NCBI GenBank assembly: GCA_963791325.1
Contig: CAWBRU010000002.1
Span: 372,001 to 436,000 of the forward strand
Direction of reading: 5' to 3'
Length of the DNA stretch: 64,000 nucleotides
Source: JBEVJK01 sp963791325
Lineage (GTDB): Bacteria; Pseudomonadota; Alphaproteobacteria; Rhizobiales; Rhizobiaceae
In this document: positions 17,381-26,067 of the stretch, piece after piece
Layout of the letters: every line of letters begins with the position of its first letter
Numbering within the stretch: position 1 is the first letter of the stretch
The notes under the pieces: generated by a model
The model's input: only the letters and a program-made list of their open reading frames with translations
Database searches by the model: none
What the model was told of the DNA's origin: nothing
Made by a program: the position numbers and the translations under genes

Positions 17381-17881
17381 GTGGCAGATCCGCGCGCCGA
17401 AGTGGCCATCATCATGGGCAGCCAGTCCGACTGGGCGACCATGCGCCACGCCGCCGCCACGCTTGCCGCGCTCGGCATCGCCCACGAGGCGCTGATCGTC
17501 TCCGCGCACCGCACACCCGAGCGGCTCTATGCCTTTGCCAAGGGCGCCAAATCCGCCGGCTTCAAGGTGATCATCGCCGGCGCCGGTGGGGCCGCGCATT
17601 TGCCGGGCATGACGGCGGCGCTGACCAGCCTGCCGGTGCTCGGCGTGCCGGTCGAGTCGCGGGCGCTGGCGGGCCGAGATTCGCTGCTGTCGATCGTCCA
17701 GATGCCGGGCGGCGTGCCGGTCGGCACCTTGGCGATCGGCAAGCCCGGCGCGATCAATGCCGCGTTGCTTGCCGCCGCCGTGCTGGCGCTTGCCGATGCG
17801 GACCTGGCCGACCGGCTCGACGCGTGGCGGGCGGCGCAGAGCGAGGCGGTGGCCGAGCGGCCTGCCGACGGAGCGTCGTGA
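17381..17881 (+). CDS. purE: N5-carboxyaminoimidazole ribonucleotide mutase
   Basis: A 166-residue class I PurE that rearranges N5-CAIR to CAIR in purine synthesis. Motifs: AIIMGSQSDWATM near residue 10, IVSAHRTPERLYAFA near 40, IAGAGGAAHLPGMTAA near 65, and SIVQMPGGVPVGTLAIG near 100. I chose the GTG at 17381, which gives the usual short N-terminus; an ATG at 17309 adds 24 basic residues and cannot be excluded. The last 4 nt overlap the GTG start of purK (GTGA), so translation is coupled. Confidence 0.94.
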   Translation: MADPRAEVAIIMGSQSDWATMRHAAATLAALGIAHEALIVSAHRTPERLYAFAKGAKSAGFKVIIAGAGGAAHLPGMTAALTSLPVLGVPVESRALAGRDSLLSIVQMPGGVPVGTLAIGKPGAINAALLAAAVLALADADLADRLDAWRAAQSEAVAERPADGAS

Positions 17882-18957
17882 GCGCCCCGCTGCCGCTCGG
17901 CGCCTGGATCGGCATTATCGGCGGCGGCCAGCTCGGCCGCATGCTGGCGATTGCCGCCGCCCGGCTGGGCTATCATACCGTCGTGCTCGAGCCTCAGGGC
18001 GACTGCCCGGCGGCGCAATGCGCCAACCGGCAGATCATCGCCGGCTATGACGACGCCTATGGGCTTGCCGAGCTTGCCGACGCGGCGGCTGTCGTCACCT
18101 ACGAATTCGAGAACGTGCCCGTGCAGGCGGCGGAGGCCCTTTCGGCCGACGTGCCGGTCTGGCCGCCGGGCCGGGCACTGGCGGTCGCGCAGGATCGGCT
18201 GACGGAAAAGCGTTTCCTCAACCAGATCGGCTTATCCACAGCCGCATTCTATGCTGTGGACAGTGATGCCGACCTCGCCGATGGGCTGGCTGCGCTTGGC
18301 GGCAGCGGCCTGCTCAAGACGCGGCGGCTCGGCTATGACGGCAAGGGTCAGCTTCTGCTCGATGCGGCTGCAGGCGATCTGCAAGGCGGGGGTAGCTTTG
18401 CCGCGATGGGCGGCGTGCCACTCATCCTGGAGGCCAGGATTCCGTTCCTGCGCGAGATCTCCATCATCGCCGCGCGCGGCCGGGACGGGTCGCTTGCGAC
18501 TTACGACCCGGCCGAGAATGTCCACCGCGACGGCATCCTGAAAAGCGCGACGGTGCCGGCCGCGATCCCGCCGGAAACGGCGGCGGCCGCGCGCGCCGCA
18601 GCCACCGCCATCCTCGAGGAGCTCGGCTATGTCGGCGTGCTCGGCGTCGAATTCTTCGTCGCCCCGGACGGCACGCTGCTGGTCAACGAGATCGCTCCGC
18701 GAGTGCATAATTCCGGCCACTGGACGGAGGCCGCCTGCGCCGTCTCCCAGTTCGAGCAGCATATCCGCGCCATCGCCGGCTTGCCGCTCGGCGCCGTCGA
18801 TCGCGCTTGCGACTGCATCATGGAGAACCTGATCGGTGCCGAGATCGAGCGGACCGCAGCGCTGCTCGCCGAACCCGACTGCGTCGTTCATGTCTACGGC
18901 AAGGACGAGGTACGGCCGGGCCGCAAGATGGGCCATTTCACCCGTCTCATTCGCTGA
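17878..18957 (+). CDS. purK: N5-carboxyaminoimidazole ribonucleotide synthase
   Basis: A 359-residue ATP-grasp enzyme that makes N5-CAIR from AIR, bicarbonate and ATP and hands it to PurE. Seen: the N-terminal IGIIGGGQLGRMLAIAAARL, VVTYEFENVP near residue 80, the ATP-grasp lysine region LLKTRRLGYDGKGQ near 145, and the metal-binding GVEFFVAPDGTLLVNEIAPR followed by VHNSGH near 255-280. The GTG start at 17878 overlaps the purE stop. Length is normal. Confidence 0.95.
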   Translation: MSAPLPLGAWIGIIGGGQLGRMLAIAAARLGYHTVVLEPQGDCPAAQCANRQIIAGYDDAYGLAELADAAAVVTYEFENVPVQAAEALSADVPVWPPGRALAVAQDRLTEKRFLNQIGLSTAAFYAVDSDADLADGLAALGGSGLLKTRRLGYDGKGQLLLDAAAGDLQGGGSFAAMGGVPLILEARIPFLREISIIAARGRDGSLATYDPAENVHRDGILKSATVPAAIPPETAAAARAAATAILEELGYVGVLGVEFFVAPDGTLLVNEIAPRVHNSGHWTEAACAVSQFEQHIRAIAGLPLGAVDRACDCIMENLIGAEIERTAALLAEPDCVVHVYGKDEVRPGRKMGHFTRLIR

Positions 18958-18978
18958 ATGCGGCGGGCGCTGCGGTGA

Positions 18979-19383
18979 TCAAGGTGCGGGCACCGGGCAG
19001 CTCATGTCGCCCTCCTCGCAATCGAGGTAGCCCGACAGCTGTTCGCTGCGGGCGCTGGTGAGGCCCTCGAGGCATTGCGCCTGGATCATCGGATAGATCG
19101 AGCCGTCGCGGCTGCCGCTGGTGGCGAAATCGCATTCGGCATCGCGGAACGCGATCCAGGCCCGCTGGGCCTCCTTGAGCCGCTTCTTGGTCGCATCATC
19201 GGCGCCGAGCCGCTTCACGATCTTGTCGTAGGTCTGGTTCAGCTCAGCGTCGGCGGCCCGGTAGTCGGTGGCGGCGCAGATATTCATGCCGGTCTGGCTT
19301 TCGTCGGCGCGGTCGCATTCCTGAGCGGCGGCAGCGCCGGGCAGAGCGGCGGCGGCAGCAAAGGCAAGCACGGTCAGGCGCAT
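18979..19383 (-). CDS. DUF1311 / LprI-like secreted protein
   Basis: A 134-residue protein with a signal peptide (MRLTVLAFAAAAALPGAAAA) and a cysteine-rich DUF1311 domain. It has the pattern ELNQTYDKIVKRL, LKEAQRAWIAFRDAECDF and CLEGLTSARSEQLSGYL. Relatives include the lysozyme inhibitor LprI, so a periplasmic role is likely; inhibition of lysozyme is only inferred. The ATG at 19383 is chosen for the signal peptide; the open frame upstream overlaps the rpmJ promoter region. It is convergent with purK (21 nt apart) and divergent from rpmJ. Confidence 0.85.
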   Translation of the reverse strand: MRLTVLAFAAAAALPGAAAAQECDRADESQTGMNICAATDYRAADAELNQTYDKIVKRLGADDATKKRLKEAQRAWIAFRDAECDFATSGSRDGSIYPMIQAQCLEGLTSARSEQLSGYLDCEEGDMSCPVPAP

Positions 19384-19455
19384 CGCGGGATCCTCGACTG
19401 GTCGGGGGTCGATCATTCCAGCGGCACGGCTGGCGCGCAATGGGGTGCGCCAAGG

Positions 19456-19483
19456 TTGACAGGCGCAGCCGCCATCGCTATGA
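19456..19483 (+). promoter_or_regulatory. Predicted housekeeping sigma promoter for rpmJ
   Basis: TTGACA at 19456-19461, a 16-bp spacer, then CTATGA at 19478-19483, about 80 bp before the rpmJ start. The perfect -35 and an alphaproteobacterial-style -10 make this a good candidate; it is judged by sequence only. Confidence 0.55.
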
Positions 19484-19561
19484 GCCAACCTCTTTTTCGG
19501 TGCGTCCCCGGGCGCGCCTTTTGACTTCGGCCCGGCAGAGGGCCTTCCGACGGGCAAGACC

Positions 19562-19687
19562 ATGAAGATCAAGAATTCGCTGAAGGCCTTGAAGGCCCGG
19601 CATCGCGACAACCGGCTGGTTCGCCGCAAGGGCCGCGTCTACATCATCAACAAGACGGCTCCGCGCTACAAGGCACGCCAGGGCTGA
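19562..19687 (+). CDS. rpmJ: 50S ribosomal protein L36 (41-residue alphaproteobacterial form)
   Basis: A 41-residue basic protein reading MKIKNSLKALKARHRDNRLV, then RRKGRVYIINKTAPRYKARQG. This is the alphaproteobacterial bL36 form that lacks the zinc-ligand cysteines of the classical protein and is usually encoded as a stand-alone gene, as here. It is too short for many gene callers. Confidence 0.95.
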   Translation: MKIKNSLKALKARHRDNRLVRRKGRVYIINKTAPRYKARQG

Positions 19688-19751
19688 AGCCGGCCGGCTT
19701 CACGGGAAGTTCAATTGGACGGTGGGTCCGGTCGGCCTTAAATGGTCCGAT

Positions 19752-20354
19752 ATGCGCATTTCCGCCGCACTCCTTGTTCTGGCGTCGCTCCTTAGCGGCG
19801 GCGCGGTGTCGCTGGCCGCCGCCGAAGAGCCGCTCTCCCCCGCTGCCGCCAACCCGTCCGCGACCCGCGACGACGCCGCCACCCTCGACAAGCTGTTTGC
19901 CGAGCTCAAACGCCAACGCAACGACAAAGCGGCGGAGCGCATTGCCGGACGCATCTGGACCGAATGGTTCAAATCCGGCAGCGCCACGGTCGATCTGCTG
20001 ATGAAATGGGCCGGCGACGCGATCGACAAGAAGAAATACGACGCCGCGCTCGACTTTCTCGACCAGGTGACCGTGCTTGCGCCCAACTATGCCGAAGGCT
20101 GGAACCGGCGCGCGACCGTGCACTATCTGATGAAAAACTACGCCAAGTCGATGGCCGACATCGAAAAGACCCTCGAGCTGGAACCGCGTCACTTCGGGGC
20201 GCTGTCGGGGATGGCCGCCATCCTCAAGGACAGCGGCCGCAAGCAGCTGGCGCTCGACGCCTACCAGCGCGTGCTGGCGATCTACCCGATGATGCGCAAT
20301 GCCCAGAACGAAGTGGCGACGCTCTCGGAGGAACTCGCCGGCGAAGGGATCTGA
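19752..20354 (+). CDS. Exported tetratricopeptide-repeat protein
   Basis: A 200-residue protein with a signal peptide (MRISAALLVLASLLSGGAVS, cleavage near AAAEE) and about three TPR-like helical repeats between residues 45 and 190 (KYDAALDFLDQVTVLAPNYA; YAKSMADIEKTLELEPRHFG; RKQLALDAYQRVLAIYP). It is probably a periplasmic scaffold; partner unknown. The ATG at 19752 is chosen for the signal peptide. The gene follows rpmJ by 64 nt. Confidence 0.85.
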   Translation: MRISAALLVLASLLSGGAVSLAAAEEPLSPAAANPSATRDDAATLDKLFAELKRQRNDKAAERIAGRIWTEWFKSGSATVDLLMKWAGDAIDKKKYDAALDFLDQVTVLAPNYAEGWNRRATVHYLMKNYAKSMADIEKTLELEPRHFGALSGMAAILKDSGRKQLALDAYQRVLAIYPMMRNAQNEVATLSEELAGEGI

Positions 20355-20411
20355 GCCGGCTGTTGTCACCCGCCTCTTGGAATTCACCCTTTTCTCTGCT
20401 TGTTTGAGCCG

Positions 20412-21476
20412 ATGTCCCTGTTCGGTCTGGTTTGCGTCACAGCCCTCTTGGCAACTCTCATTCTGGTCGGCATCACCTGCGCCGGTTCACGGCAGATCGA
20501 GCGCCGTCACCCGCCGGTCGGGCATTTCCGCAATGTCGGCGGCACCCGCCTGCACTATGTCCACGTTCCCGGCCCCAGGGGATCGCTGCCGCCCCTGGTG
20601 TTCTTTCACGGCGCCACCGCCAACCTCAATGATCAGATGGTGCCGCTGCAGCCGCTGCTCGAAGGCCGCGCCGAACTGTTGTTCGTCGATCGGCCGGGCC
20701 ACGGCTGGTCGGCGCGCGGGCGCGGCAACGACACGCCGTTCGGGCAGGCCAAGACGATCGCGGCGCTGATGGATGAACTGGGCATCGACCGGGCGATGCT
20801 GATCGGCCATTCGTTCGGCGGCGCCACCGCCGCCGCGTTCGCGCTCGCCTACCCGGAGCGGACCAGCGGGCTGGTAATGCTGGCGCCGGCAAGTCATCCC
20901 TGGCCCGGCGGTGCCACCGCTTGGTATTATAGCCTCGCAGCGATGCCGATCCTCGGCCCGCTGTTCGTCGCGACGCTGATCTATCCGCTCGGCCTGCGCC
21001 GCCTCGCCGCGGCTACGCAGGCGGTGTTTGCGCCCAACGAGGTGCCGGACGACTATGCCTGGCGGGCCGCGATCCCGCTGATTCTGCGGCCTTGCGTCTT
21101 CCAGGCCAACGCCCTCGACGTCGCCGGGCTGTTCGGCTTCGTCTCGGCCGCAGCCTCGCGCTACCAGGAGATTGCAGCACCCTGCGTCATCATCACCGGC
21201 GACCGCGACACGGTGGTGGCCGACGCCATCCATGCGGCCGGGCTTGCCCAAGCGCTCCCCCAAGCGACGCTGGTGCGGGTCAGGAACCTCGGCCACAAGC
21301 CGGACTGGATTGCCCGCGACCTGGTGCTGGCCGGGATCGAGAATGTCGCCGGATTGCCGCGCGACCTCGCGGCCGCAACCGCCAAGGTCGAGGCGCGGAT
21401 TGCCGATGACCGGTTCCCGGCCCGGCCGGTGCGCGCCGAAGGCCAGCGGGGAAGCGCCGAGCTGGCGCCCCAATAG
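20412..21476 (+). CDS. Membrane-anchored alpha/beta hydrolase
   Basis: A 354-residue protein with an N-terminal membrane helix (LFGLVCVTALLATLILVGIT) and an alpha/beta hydrolase domain. Seen: the oxyanion region VFFHGATANLND near residue 65, the nucleophile elbow IGHSFGGATAAAFALAYPER near residue 135, a likely acid in ITGDRDTVVADA near 260, and the catalytic histidine in VRNLGHKPDWIARD near 295. The substrate is unknown. The ATG at 20412 is preferred to an in-frame TTG at 20400. It is convergent with pyk, 26 nt away. Confidence 0.88.
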   Translation: MSLFGLVCVTALLATLILVGITCAGSRQIERRHPPVGHFRNVGGTRLHYVHVPGPRGSLPPLVFFHGATANLNDQMVPLQPLLEGRAELLFVDRPGHGWSARGRGNDTPFGQAKTIAALMDELGIDRAMLIGHSFGGATAAAFALAYPERTSGLVMLAPASHPWPGGATAWYYSLAAMPILGPLFVATLIYPLGLRRLAAATQAVFAPNEVPDDYAWRAAIPLILRPCVFQANALDVAGLFGFVSAAASRYQEIAAPCVIITGDRDTVVADAIHAAGLAQALPQATLVRVRNLGHKPDWIARDLVLAGIENVAGLPRDLAAATAKVEARIADDRFPARPVRAEGQRGSAELAPQ

Positions 21477-21502
21477 GCTCGGCTGGGCAGAAACGGCCCG
21501 GT

Positions 21503-22939
21503 TCAGATCCCGCCAAGCCCGTCCGATCCGATATAGGCGATCCGCAGCATGTTGGTTGAGCCCGGGGTCCTGAGCGGCACGCCGGCGGTGATGATCACCC
21601 GGTCGCCGACCTTGCCGAAGCCTTCCGCGAAGGCGATCTGGCAGGCGCGGTCGACCATGTCGTCGAGGTCGGTCGCATCCGGGCTGACGACGCAATGCGT
21701 GCCCCACAACAGCGACAGCCGACGGGCGGTCTGCAGCACCGGCGAGAGCGCGATGATCGGCACGCGCGGCCGCTCGCGGGCAGCCCTGAGCCCGGTGGTG
21801 CCGGAGGCGGTGTAGGTGATGATCGCCTGCAGCTTCAGGGTCTCGGCGATCTGCCGGGCGGCGAGCGAGATGGCGTCGGCGCCGGTCGCCTCCGGCTCCG
21901 AGCGCTGGGCGTTGATGATGCCGGCGTAATTGGGATCCTGCTCGACCTTCTGGGCGATCCGGTCCATGGTCGTGACCGCCTCGACGGGATACTGGCCGGC
22001 TGCCGACTCGGCCGACAGCATGATAGCATCCGCTCCCTCGAACACTGCGGTCGCCACGTCGGAGACTTCGGCGCGTGTCGGCACCGGTGCCGAGATCATC
22101 GATTCCAGCATCTGGGTGGCGACCACCACCGGCTTGCCGGCGCGACGGGCCGCACGGGTGATCTGCTTTTGAATGCCCGGCACGGCCTCCAGCGGCATCT
22201 CGACGCCGAGATCGCCGCGCGCAACCATCAGCGCATCCGAGAGCTCGATGATCTCGGCCAGCCGCGACACCGCTTGCGGCTTCTCGATCTTCGACAGCAG
22301 GGCAGCGCGGCCGCGGGCGATCTTGCGCACCTCGGCCAGATCCTCGGGGCGCTGGATGAACGACAGCGCCACCCAATCGACGCCGGTGGCCAGCACGGCA
22401 TCGAGATCGCGCCGGTCCTTTTCAGTCAACGCCCCAACCGGCAGCTCGGTGTCCGGCAGGCTGACGCCCTTGCGGTCGGAGATCTTGATGCCGGAAACGA
22501 CCGTGCAGGTGATCGAGCGGCCGTCGGCGGCGTCGGCCCTGAGGTGCAGCTTGCCGTCGTCGATCAGCAGCCGGTGGCCGGGCTCGACCGACTGCAGGAT
22601 CTCGGGATGGGGCAGATGCACCCGGCTGGCCGTGCCGAGCTCGTCACTGTCGTCGAGGGTGAAGCTTTGGCCGACCTGCAGCTCTTCGCTGCCCTTGGCG
22701 AACTTGCCGATTCTGAGCTTGGGTCCCTGCAGATCGGCGAGAATGCCGATCGGCCGGCCGATGGCGCTCTCGACGGCGCGGATGCGGGCCACCAAGGTGC
22801 GCATCGCGTCGTGCTCGGTGTGACTCATATTGATGCGGAAGACATCGGCGCCGGCCTCGAACAGCCGGCGGATCATCGCCTCATCGGACGAGGCGGGGCC
22901 GAGCGTGGCGAGGATCTTGACCTTGCGGCTGCGTCTCAT
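21503..22939 (-). CDS. pyk: Pyruvate kinase
   Basis: A 478-residue pyruvate kinase (phosphoenolpyruvate + ADP to pyruvate + ATP). Motifs: RRSRKVKILATLGPASSDEA at the N-terminus, FRINMSHTEHDAM near residue 35, the catalytic ISKIEKPQ-like LLSKIEKPQAVSRLAEII near 215, MVARGDLGVEMPLEAVPGIQ near 240, and ATQMLESMISAPVPTRAEVS near 275. Its ATG overlaps the TGA of the upstream DUF1036 gene (ATGA), so the pair is translationally coupled. Confidence 0.96.
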   Translation of the reverse strand: MRRSRKVKILATLGPASSDEAMIRRLFEAGADVFRINMSHTEHDAMRTLVARIRAVESAIGRPIGILADLQGPKLRIGKFAKGSEELQVGQSFTLDDSDELGTASRVHLPHPEILQSVEPGHRLLIDDGKLHLRADAADGRSITCTVVSGIKISDRKGVSLPDTELPVGALTEKDRRDLDAVLATGVDWVALSFIQRPEDLAEVRKIARGRAALLSKIEKPQAVSRLAEIIELSDALMVARGDLGVEMPLEAVPGIQKQITRAARRAGKPVVVATQMLESMISAPVPTRAEVSDVATAVFEGADAIMLSAESAAGQYPVEAVTTMDRIAQKVEQDPNYAGIINAQRSEPEATGADAISLAARQIAETLKLQAIITYTASGTTGLRAARERPRVPIIALSPVLQTARRLSLLWGTHCVVSPDATDLDDMVDRACQIAFAEGFGKVGDRVIITAGVPLRTPGSTNMLRIAYIGSDGLGGI

Positions 22940-23424
22940 TGGCCGTTGGTTCCGGTGACGGCGGCGGTGCCGTCCGTTGCGGGCTGGTCGGTCAGCTGGA
23001 CCATCCAGCTCGCCTGCTCGCCCGTGTCATATTCCTGGAAGCCGGCGCGCTGGAAGCCGCGCGCGAAGCAGTCGTTGACGCCGGAGATCTTGAACTCCTT
23101 TTCCGCCACGCACATGTTGACCGGGCCGTCCCAGCGGCCACCCCGCTCGGCGTCCTCGGCGTAAAGGTAGTAATAGCGCGACGACAGCGTGCCCTCGATC
23201 AGCGTCCGGCAGGTCGAGCCGTTGACGTGCCACCAGCCTTCGGTGACCCAGCCGGCCTTGGAGCGGTAGCCGATCGCCACCCCGACCAGGCTCTGAGTGG
23301 CGTTGCAGACGCGGAAGTCGGCGCGCGCCGGGCTGGCGGCAAAAGCGGCAATGAGCGGCAAGGCAGGGATTGCCAGGAGCGCGGTCCGCGCCCGGCAGCT
23401 TCGCTGGCGCCGTCCGAATTGCAT
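22936..23424 (-). CDS. DUF1036 exported protein
   Basis: A 162-residue protein with a signal peptide (ALLAIPALPLIAAFAASPAR, then ADFRVCNAT at the mature start) and a DUF1036 domain: VGVAIGYRSKAGWVTEGWWH near residue 47, CRTLIEGTLSSRYYYLYAED near 72, and CVAEKEFKISG near 105. Function is unknown; the domain is a small periplasmic beta fold often found next to pyk in Hyphomicrobiales. Its stop overlaps the pyk start by 4 nt. Positions 23425-23652, upstream and divergent, presumably hold two promoters. Confidence 0.88.
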   Translation of the reverse strand: MQFGRRQRSCRARTALLAIPALPLIAAFAASPARADFRVCNATQSLVGVAIGYRSKAGWVTEGWWHVNGSTCRTLIEGTLSSRYYYLYAEDAERGGRWDGPVNMCVAEKEFKISGVNDCFARGFQRAGFQEYDTGEQASWMVQLTDQPATDGTAAVTGTNGQ

Positions 23425-23652
23425 GTCTGAGGCCCCTTTGTCTGGTCCCGCTTCGGATCTTGTTGCCGACCGTTTTCCGCAAACTCTCGGCCAGTGTCAA
23501 CGCACGGCCGGAACGTGCCTTTAAATCGTTTCAGCGCAGCTGTGACACCGATTCGTCTCAGCATCAATCCAAAACCATGGTGAAAGAGGGGCGTTGCGCC
23601 GGCGCAGCGTTCGTGGAATCTGGCCGGGCCCGCGACGAGAGCCAGCTTTCAG

Positions 23653-24465
23653 ATGACCCGATCCGCCGTTTTTGCTCCGTTCGAATTGATCGAGGGGGAT
23701 CGCGCCGCCGGACTGGTGCTGGTCGCCGACCATGCCAGCCGCGCGCTGCCCGAGGAGTATGGCAGCCTCGGTCTGCCGGAGGCGGAGTTTGCCCGCCACA
23801 TCGCCTATGACATCGGCGTCGACAGCCTGACCCGGCGGCTGGCGGCCCTGCTTAGCGCGCCCGCGGTGCTGTCCGGCTTCTCGCGCCTTTTGATCGATCC
23901 CAATCGCGGCGAAGACGATCCGACACTGATCCGCCAGCTCTATGACGGCACCGTGGTGCCCGGCAATTATCCGCTGACCGCCGACGAACGGGCCCGCCGG
24001 CTGGAGCGCTTCTACCGCCCCTACCACGATGCGATCGCAGCACTGGTCGCATCGGTGGCCGAGCAAAGCGGGCAAGCGCCGTTCATCCTGTCGCTGCATT
24101 CGTTCACGCCGGTGATGGGGGGCGAGGTGCGCCCCTGGCATGTCGGCATTCTGTGGGACATGGACCACCGCGCCGCCTGGCCGCTGATCGAGAAGCTCGC
24201 TGAGGATCACGCTCTGGTGGTCGGCGACAACGAGCCTTATGACGGCGCGCTGCGCGGCGACTCGATGTTTCGCCACGCCATCGTCAGCGGTTTTGCCCAT
24301 GCGCTGGTCGAGGTGCGCCAGGACCTGATCGGCGACGAGGCCGGAACGGCAGACTGGGCCGCGCGGCTGGCGCCGATCGTTGACGCCATCAACCGCCGTC
24401 CCGATATACATGTGGTCAGGCAGTTCGGGTCGCGGACCGGCCCCCTTGAGGAACAATGGCGATGA
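23653..24465 (+). CDS. N-formylglutamate amidohydrolase family protein
   Basis: A 270-residue member of the N-formylglutamate amidohydrolase (FGase) family, which hydrolyses N-formyl-L-glutamate or related amides. Seen: LVADHASRALPEEYGSLGLP near residue 25, SRLLIDPNRGEDDP near 78 and FILSLHSFTPVMGG near 150, which carry probable metal ligands, and DNEPYDGALRG near 195. The actual substrate is uncertain because many family members outside histidine catabolism are uncharacterised. Its end overlaps the DUF1244 gene by 10 nt. Confidence 0.88.
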   Translation: MTRSAVFAPFELIEGDRAAGLVLVADHASRALPEEYGSLGLPEAEFARHIAYDIGVDSLTRRLAALLSAPAVLSGFSRLLIDPNRGEDDPTLIRQLYDGTVVPGNYPLTADERARRLERFYRPYHDAIAALVASVAEQSGQAPFILSLHSFTPVMGGEVRPWHVGILWDMDHRAAWPLIEKLAEDHALVVGDNEPYDGALRGDSMFRHAIVSGFAHALVEVRQDLIGDEAGTADWAARLAPIVDAINRRPDIHVVRQFGSRTGPLEEQWR

Positions 24466-24779
24466 CCAAGATCAGCGATGAGGCGCGGCGGAATTTCGAG
24501 GCGGCCGCGTTCCGTGCTCTGGTGGAGCATCTGCGCCGGCGCAGCGATGTGCAGAATATCGATTTGATGAACCTCGCCGGCTTCTGCCGCAACTGCCTGG
24601 CCGACTGGTACCGGGAGGCCGCTGCCGCTGCCGATGTCGCGCTGTCCAAGGACGAGGCGCGCGAGATCGTCTACGGCATGCCCTATAGCGACTGGCAGGC
24701 CGAGCACCAGCGCGAGGCCACCGCCGGCCAGCTCGCGGCCTTTGCCGCGCGCGAGCCGGGCGACCGCGGCCGGGGATAG
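24456..24779 (+). CDS. DUF1244 domain protein
   Basis: A 107-residue conserved protein with the DUF1244 core: VEHLRRRSDVQNIDLMNLAG near residue 22 and FCRNCLADWYREAA near 45. The paired cysteines in CRNC are family-conserved. Function is unknown. The start overlaps the FGase gene, and gapR follows 94 nt on. A second in-frame ATG (MTK) two codons in is an equally good start. Confidence 0.88.
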   Translation: MAMTKISDEARRNFEAAAFRALVEHLRRRSDVQNIDLMNLAGFCRNCLADWYREAAAAADVALSKDEAREIVYGMPYSDWQAEHQREATAGQLAAFAAREPGDRGRG

Positions 24780-24873
24780 CGCTGATCCGGCCTTGATTCG
24801 GCGGCCGGCCTCGGGCAAGTCGTCGCCGACGACGCTGCGGCCCCGAGTCGCGGCCGCTTTCCCGGAGAGCAAG

Positions 24874-25137
24874 ATGGCCGACGACATCACCGAGACCACC
24901 AGCCAGACCGTCGCAGCGGGCCAGCTGCGCGCCTTCATCGAGCGCGTCGAGCGGCTCGAGGAGGAGAAGAAGACCATCGCGGACGACATCAAGGAAGTGT
25001 TCGCCGAGATGAAAGGCAGCGGGTTCGACACCAAGGCGGTACGCACGCTGATCCGGCTGCGCAAGAAGGACCAGGCCGAGCGCCAAGAGGAAGAGGCGAT
25101 CCTCGACCTCTACAAGGCGGCGCTTGGCATGCAGTAA
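24874..25137 (+). CDS. gapR: GapR-type nucleoid-associated protein (DUF2312)
   Basis: An 87-residue DUF2312 protein: GQLRAFIERVERLEEEKKTI forms the N-terminal coiled coil, then DIKEVFAEMKGSGFDTKAVR, LIRLRKKDQAERQEEEAILD, LYKAALG. This matches Caulobacter GapR, a tetrameric clamp that binds overtwisted AT-rich DNA ahead of replication and transcription. The basic RLRKKD patch corresponds to the DNA-binding surface. The ATG at 24874 follows CCGGAGAGCAAG. The upstream open frame is not homologous. Confidence 0.93.
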   Translation: MADDITETTSQTVAAGQLRAFIERVERLEEEKKTIADDIKEVFAEMKGSGFDTKAVRTLIRLRKKDQAERQEEEAILDLYKAALGMQ

Positions 25138-25181
25138 ACGAGCCGGCATGGCGCTGCCGGCTAGGCAGGGAAAGGCTTGCC

Positions 25182-25499
25182 GTGCACGACGGCGCGCAGG
25201 CAGCAACAGGCTTCTTCCTGGCACGCTGGCGCGGCCTGGTCCCGCTCGACCGGCTGTTCTGGCGCGACATGCTGCTGATCGGCACCGGCATCAGCCTCGC
25301 CTCCTCGGCCCTGGCGCTGGCGCTGCTTGGCGCCAAGCTGCCGCTGGCCTTGGTGCTGGCGGTGCATCTGGCGACGCTGCCCTACAGCGTTTTCCTGTTC
25401 ATTGCGGTCTGGCGCACGGCCGCGGCGCAGCCGGGGCTGCTCGCCAGCCTGGCGCAGCTCGGCGCCACGCTTTGGCTGCTGGCCGTCACCGTGCTCTAA
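25182..25499 (+). CDS. Small membrane protein of unknown function
   Basis: A 105-residue protein with a GTG start preceded by AGGGAAAGG. Three hydrophobic segments are visible (about residues 28-50, 52-78 and 86-105), with the pattern of a small inner-membrane protein. I recognise no family. It follows gapR by 44 nt and could be co-transcribed. Composition and codon use match its neighbours. Confidence 0.65.
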   Translation: MHDGAQAATGFFLARWRGLVPLDRLFWRDMLLIGTGISLASSALALALLGAKLPLALVLAVHLATLPYSVFLFIAVWRTAAAQPGLLASLAQLGATLWLLAVTVL

Positions 25500-25521
25500 G
25501 TCCCAGGGAGCGGCGCCGGCA

Positions 25522-25974
25522 TCAGCCTGGCAGCAGATCGTATTCGATGAAGCCGGTGCGGCGGGCCACGCGGTCGTAGAGCCGGCGGGCCGTGGCGTTG
25601 GTCTCGTGGGTCATCCAATAGACATTGCTGACGCCGCGCTCGGCCGCATGCGCCTTGACCGCGGAAATCAGCGCGCCGCCGACGCCGCGGCCGCGCATGT
25701 CGGACGCTGCAAACAGATCCTGTAGATAGCAATTGTCGACGAGCGACCAGCACGACCGATGATAGAGGAAGTGGACGAGGCCGACCGGCTCGCCGCCGAA
25801 CAGCGCCAAAAAGCCTTTTGGCTCGAACGGCTGGTCGGAGAACAGCCGCTGCCAGGTTGAACGGTAGACGGCCTCGTCGAGCGTCGTCTTGTAGAAGGTG
25901 AGATAGGCGGTCCACAGCTCACGCCAGGCAGCCTGATCGGCGGGCTCGAGCGGGCGGACGGTCAGGTCGGACAT
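25522..25974 (-). CDS. GNAT-family N-acetyltransferase
   Basis: A 150-residue GNAT-fold protein. The acetyl-CoA loop is DMRGRGVGGALISAVKAHAA near residues 90-110 (the R/Q-x-x-G-x-G/A signature). Other GNAT elements are YLQDLFAASD on strand beta4 and NATARRLYDRVARRTGFIEY at the C-terminus. The acceptor substrate is unknown. It is convergent with the small membrane gene. Confidence 0.9.
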   Translation of the reverse strand: MSDLTVRPLEPADQAAWRELWTAYLTFYKTTLDEAVYRSTWQRLFSDQPFEPKGFLALFGGEPVGLVHFLYHRSCWSLVDNCYLQDLFAASDMRGRGVGGALISAVKAHAAERGVSNVYWMTHETNATARRLYDRVARRTGFIEYDLLPG

Positions 25975-26067
25975 CGGCGTATCCTTCGAAGGGCGCGATC
26001 TCGATTGGCGGAAGCTAGCCCGGAGCGGCGCCGCGTTTTAAGGGCCACTTGGGGAACAGCCGCTAGT

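Noticed and set aside
23515..23545. GGAAC...CGTT string before the amidohydrolase gene as an EcfG promoter
   Set aside because: The spacer is only 12 bp, outside the 16-17 bp required.
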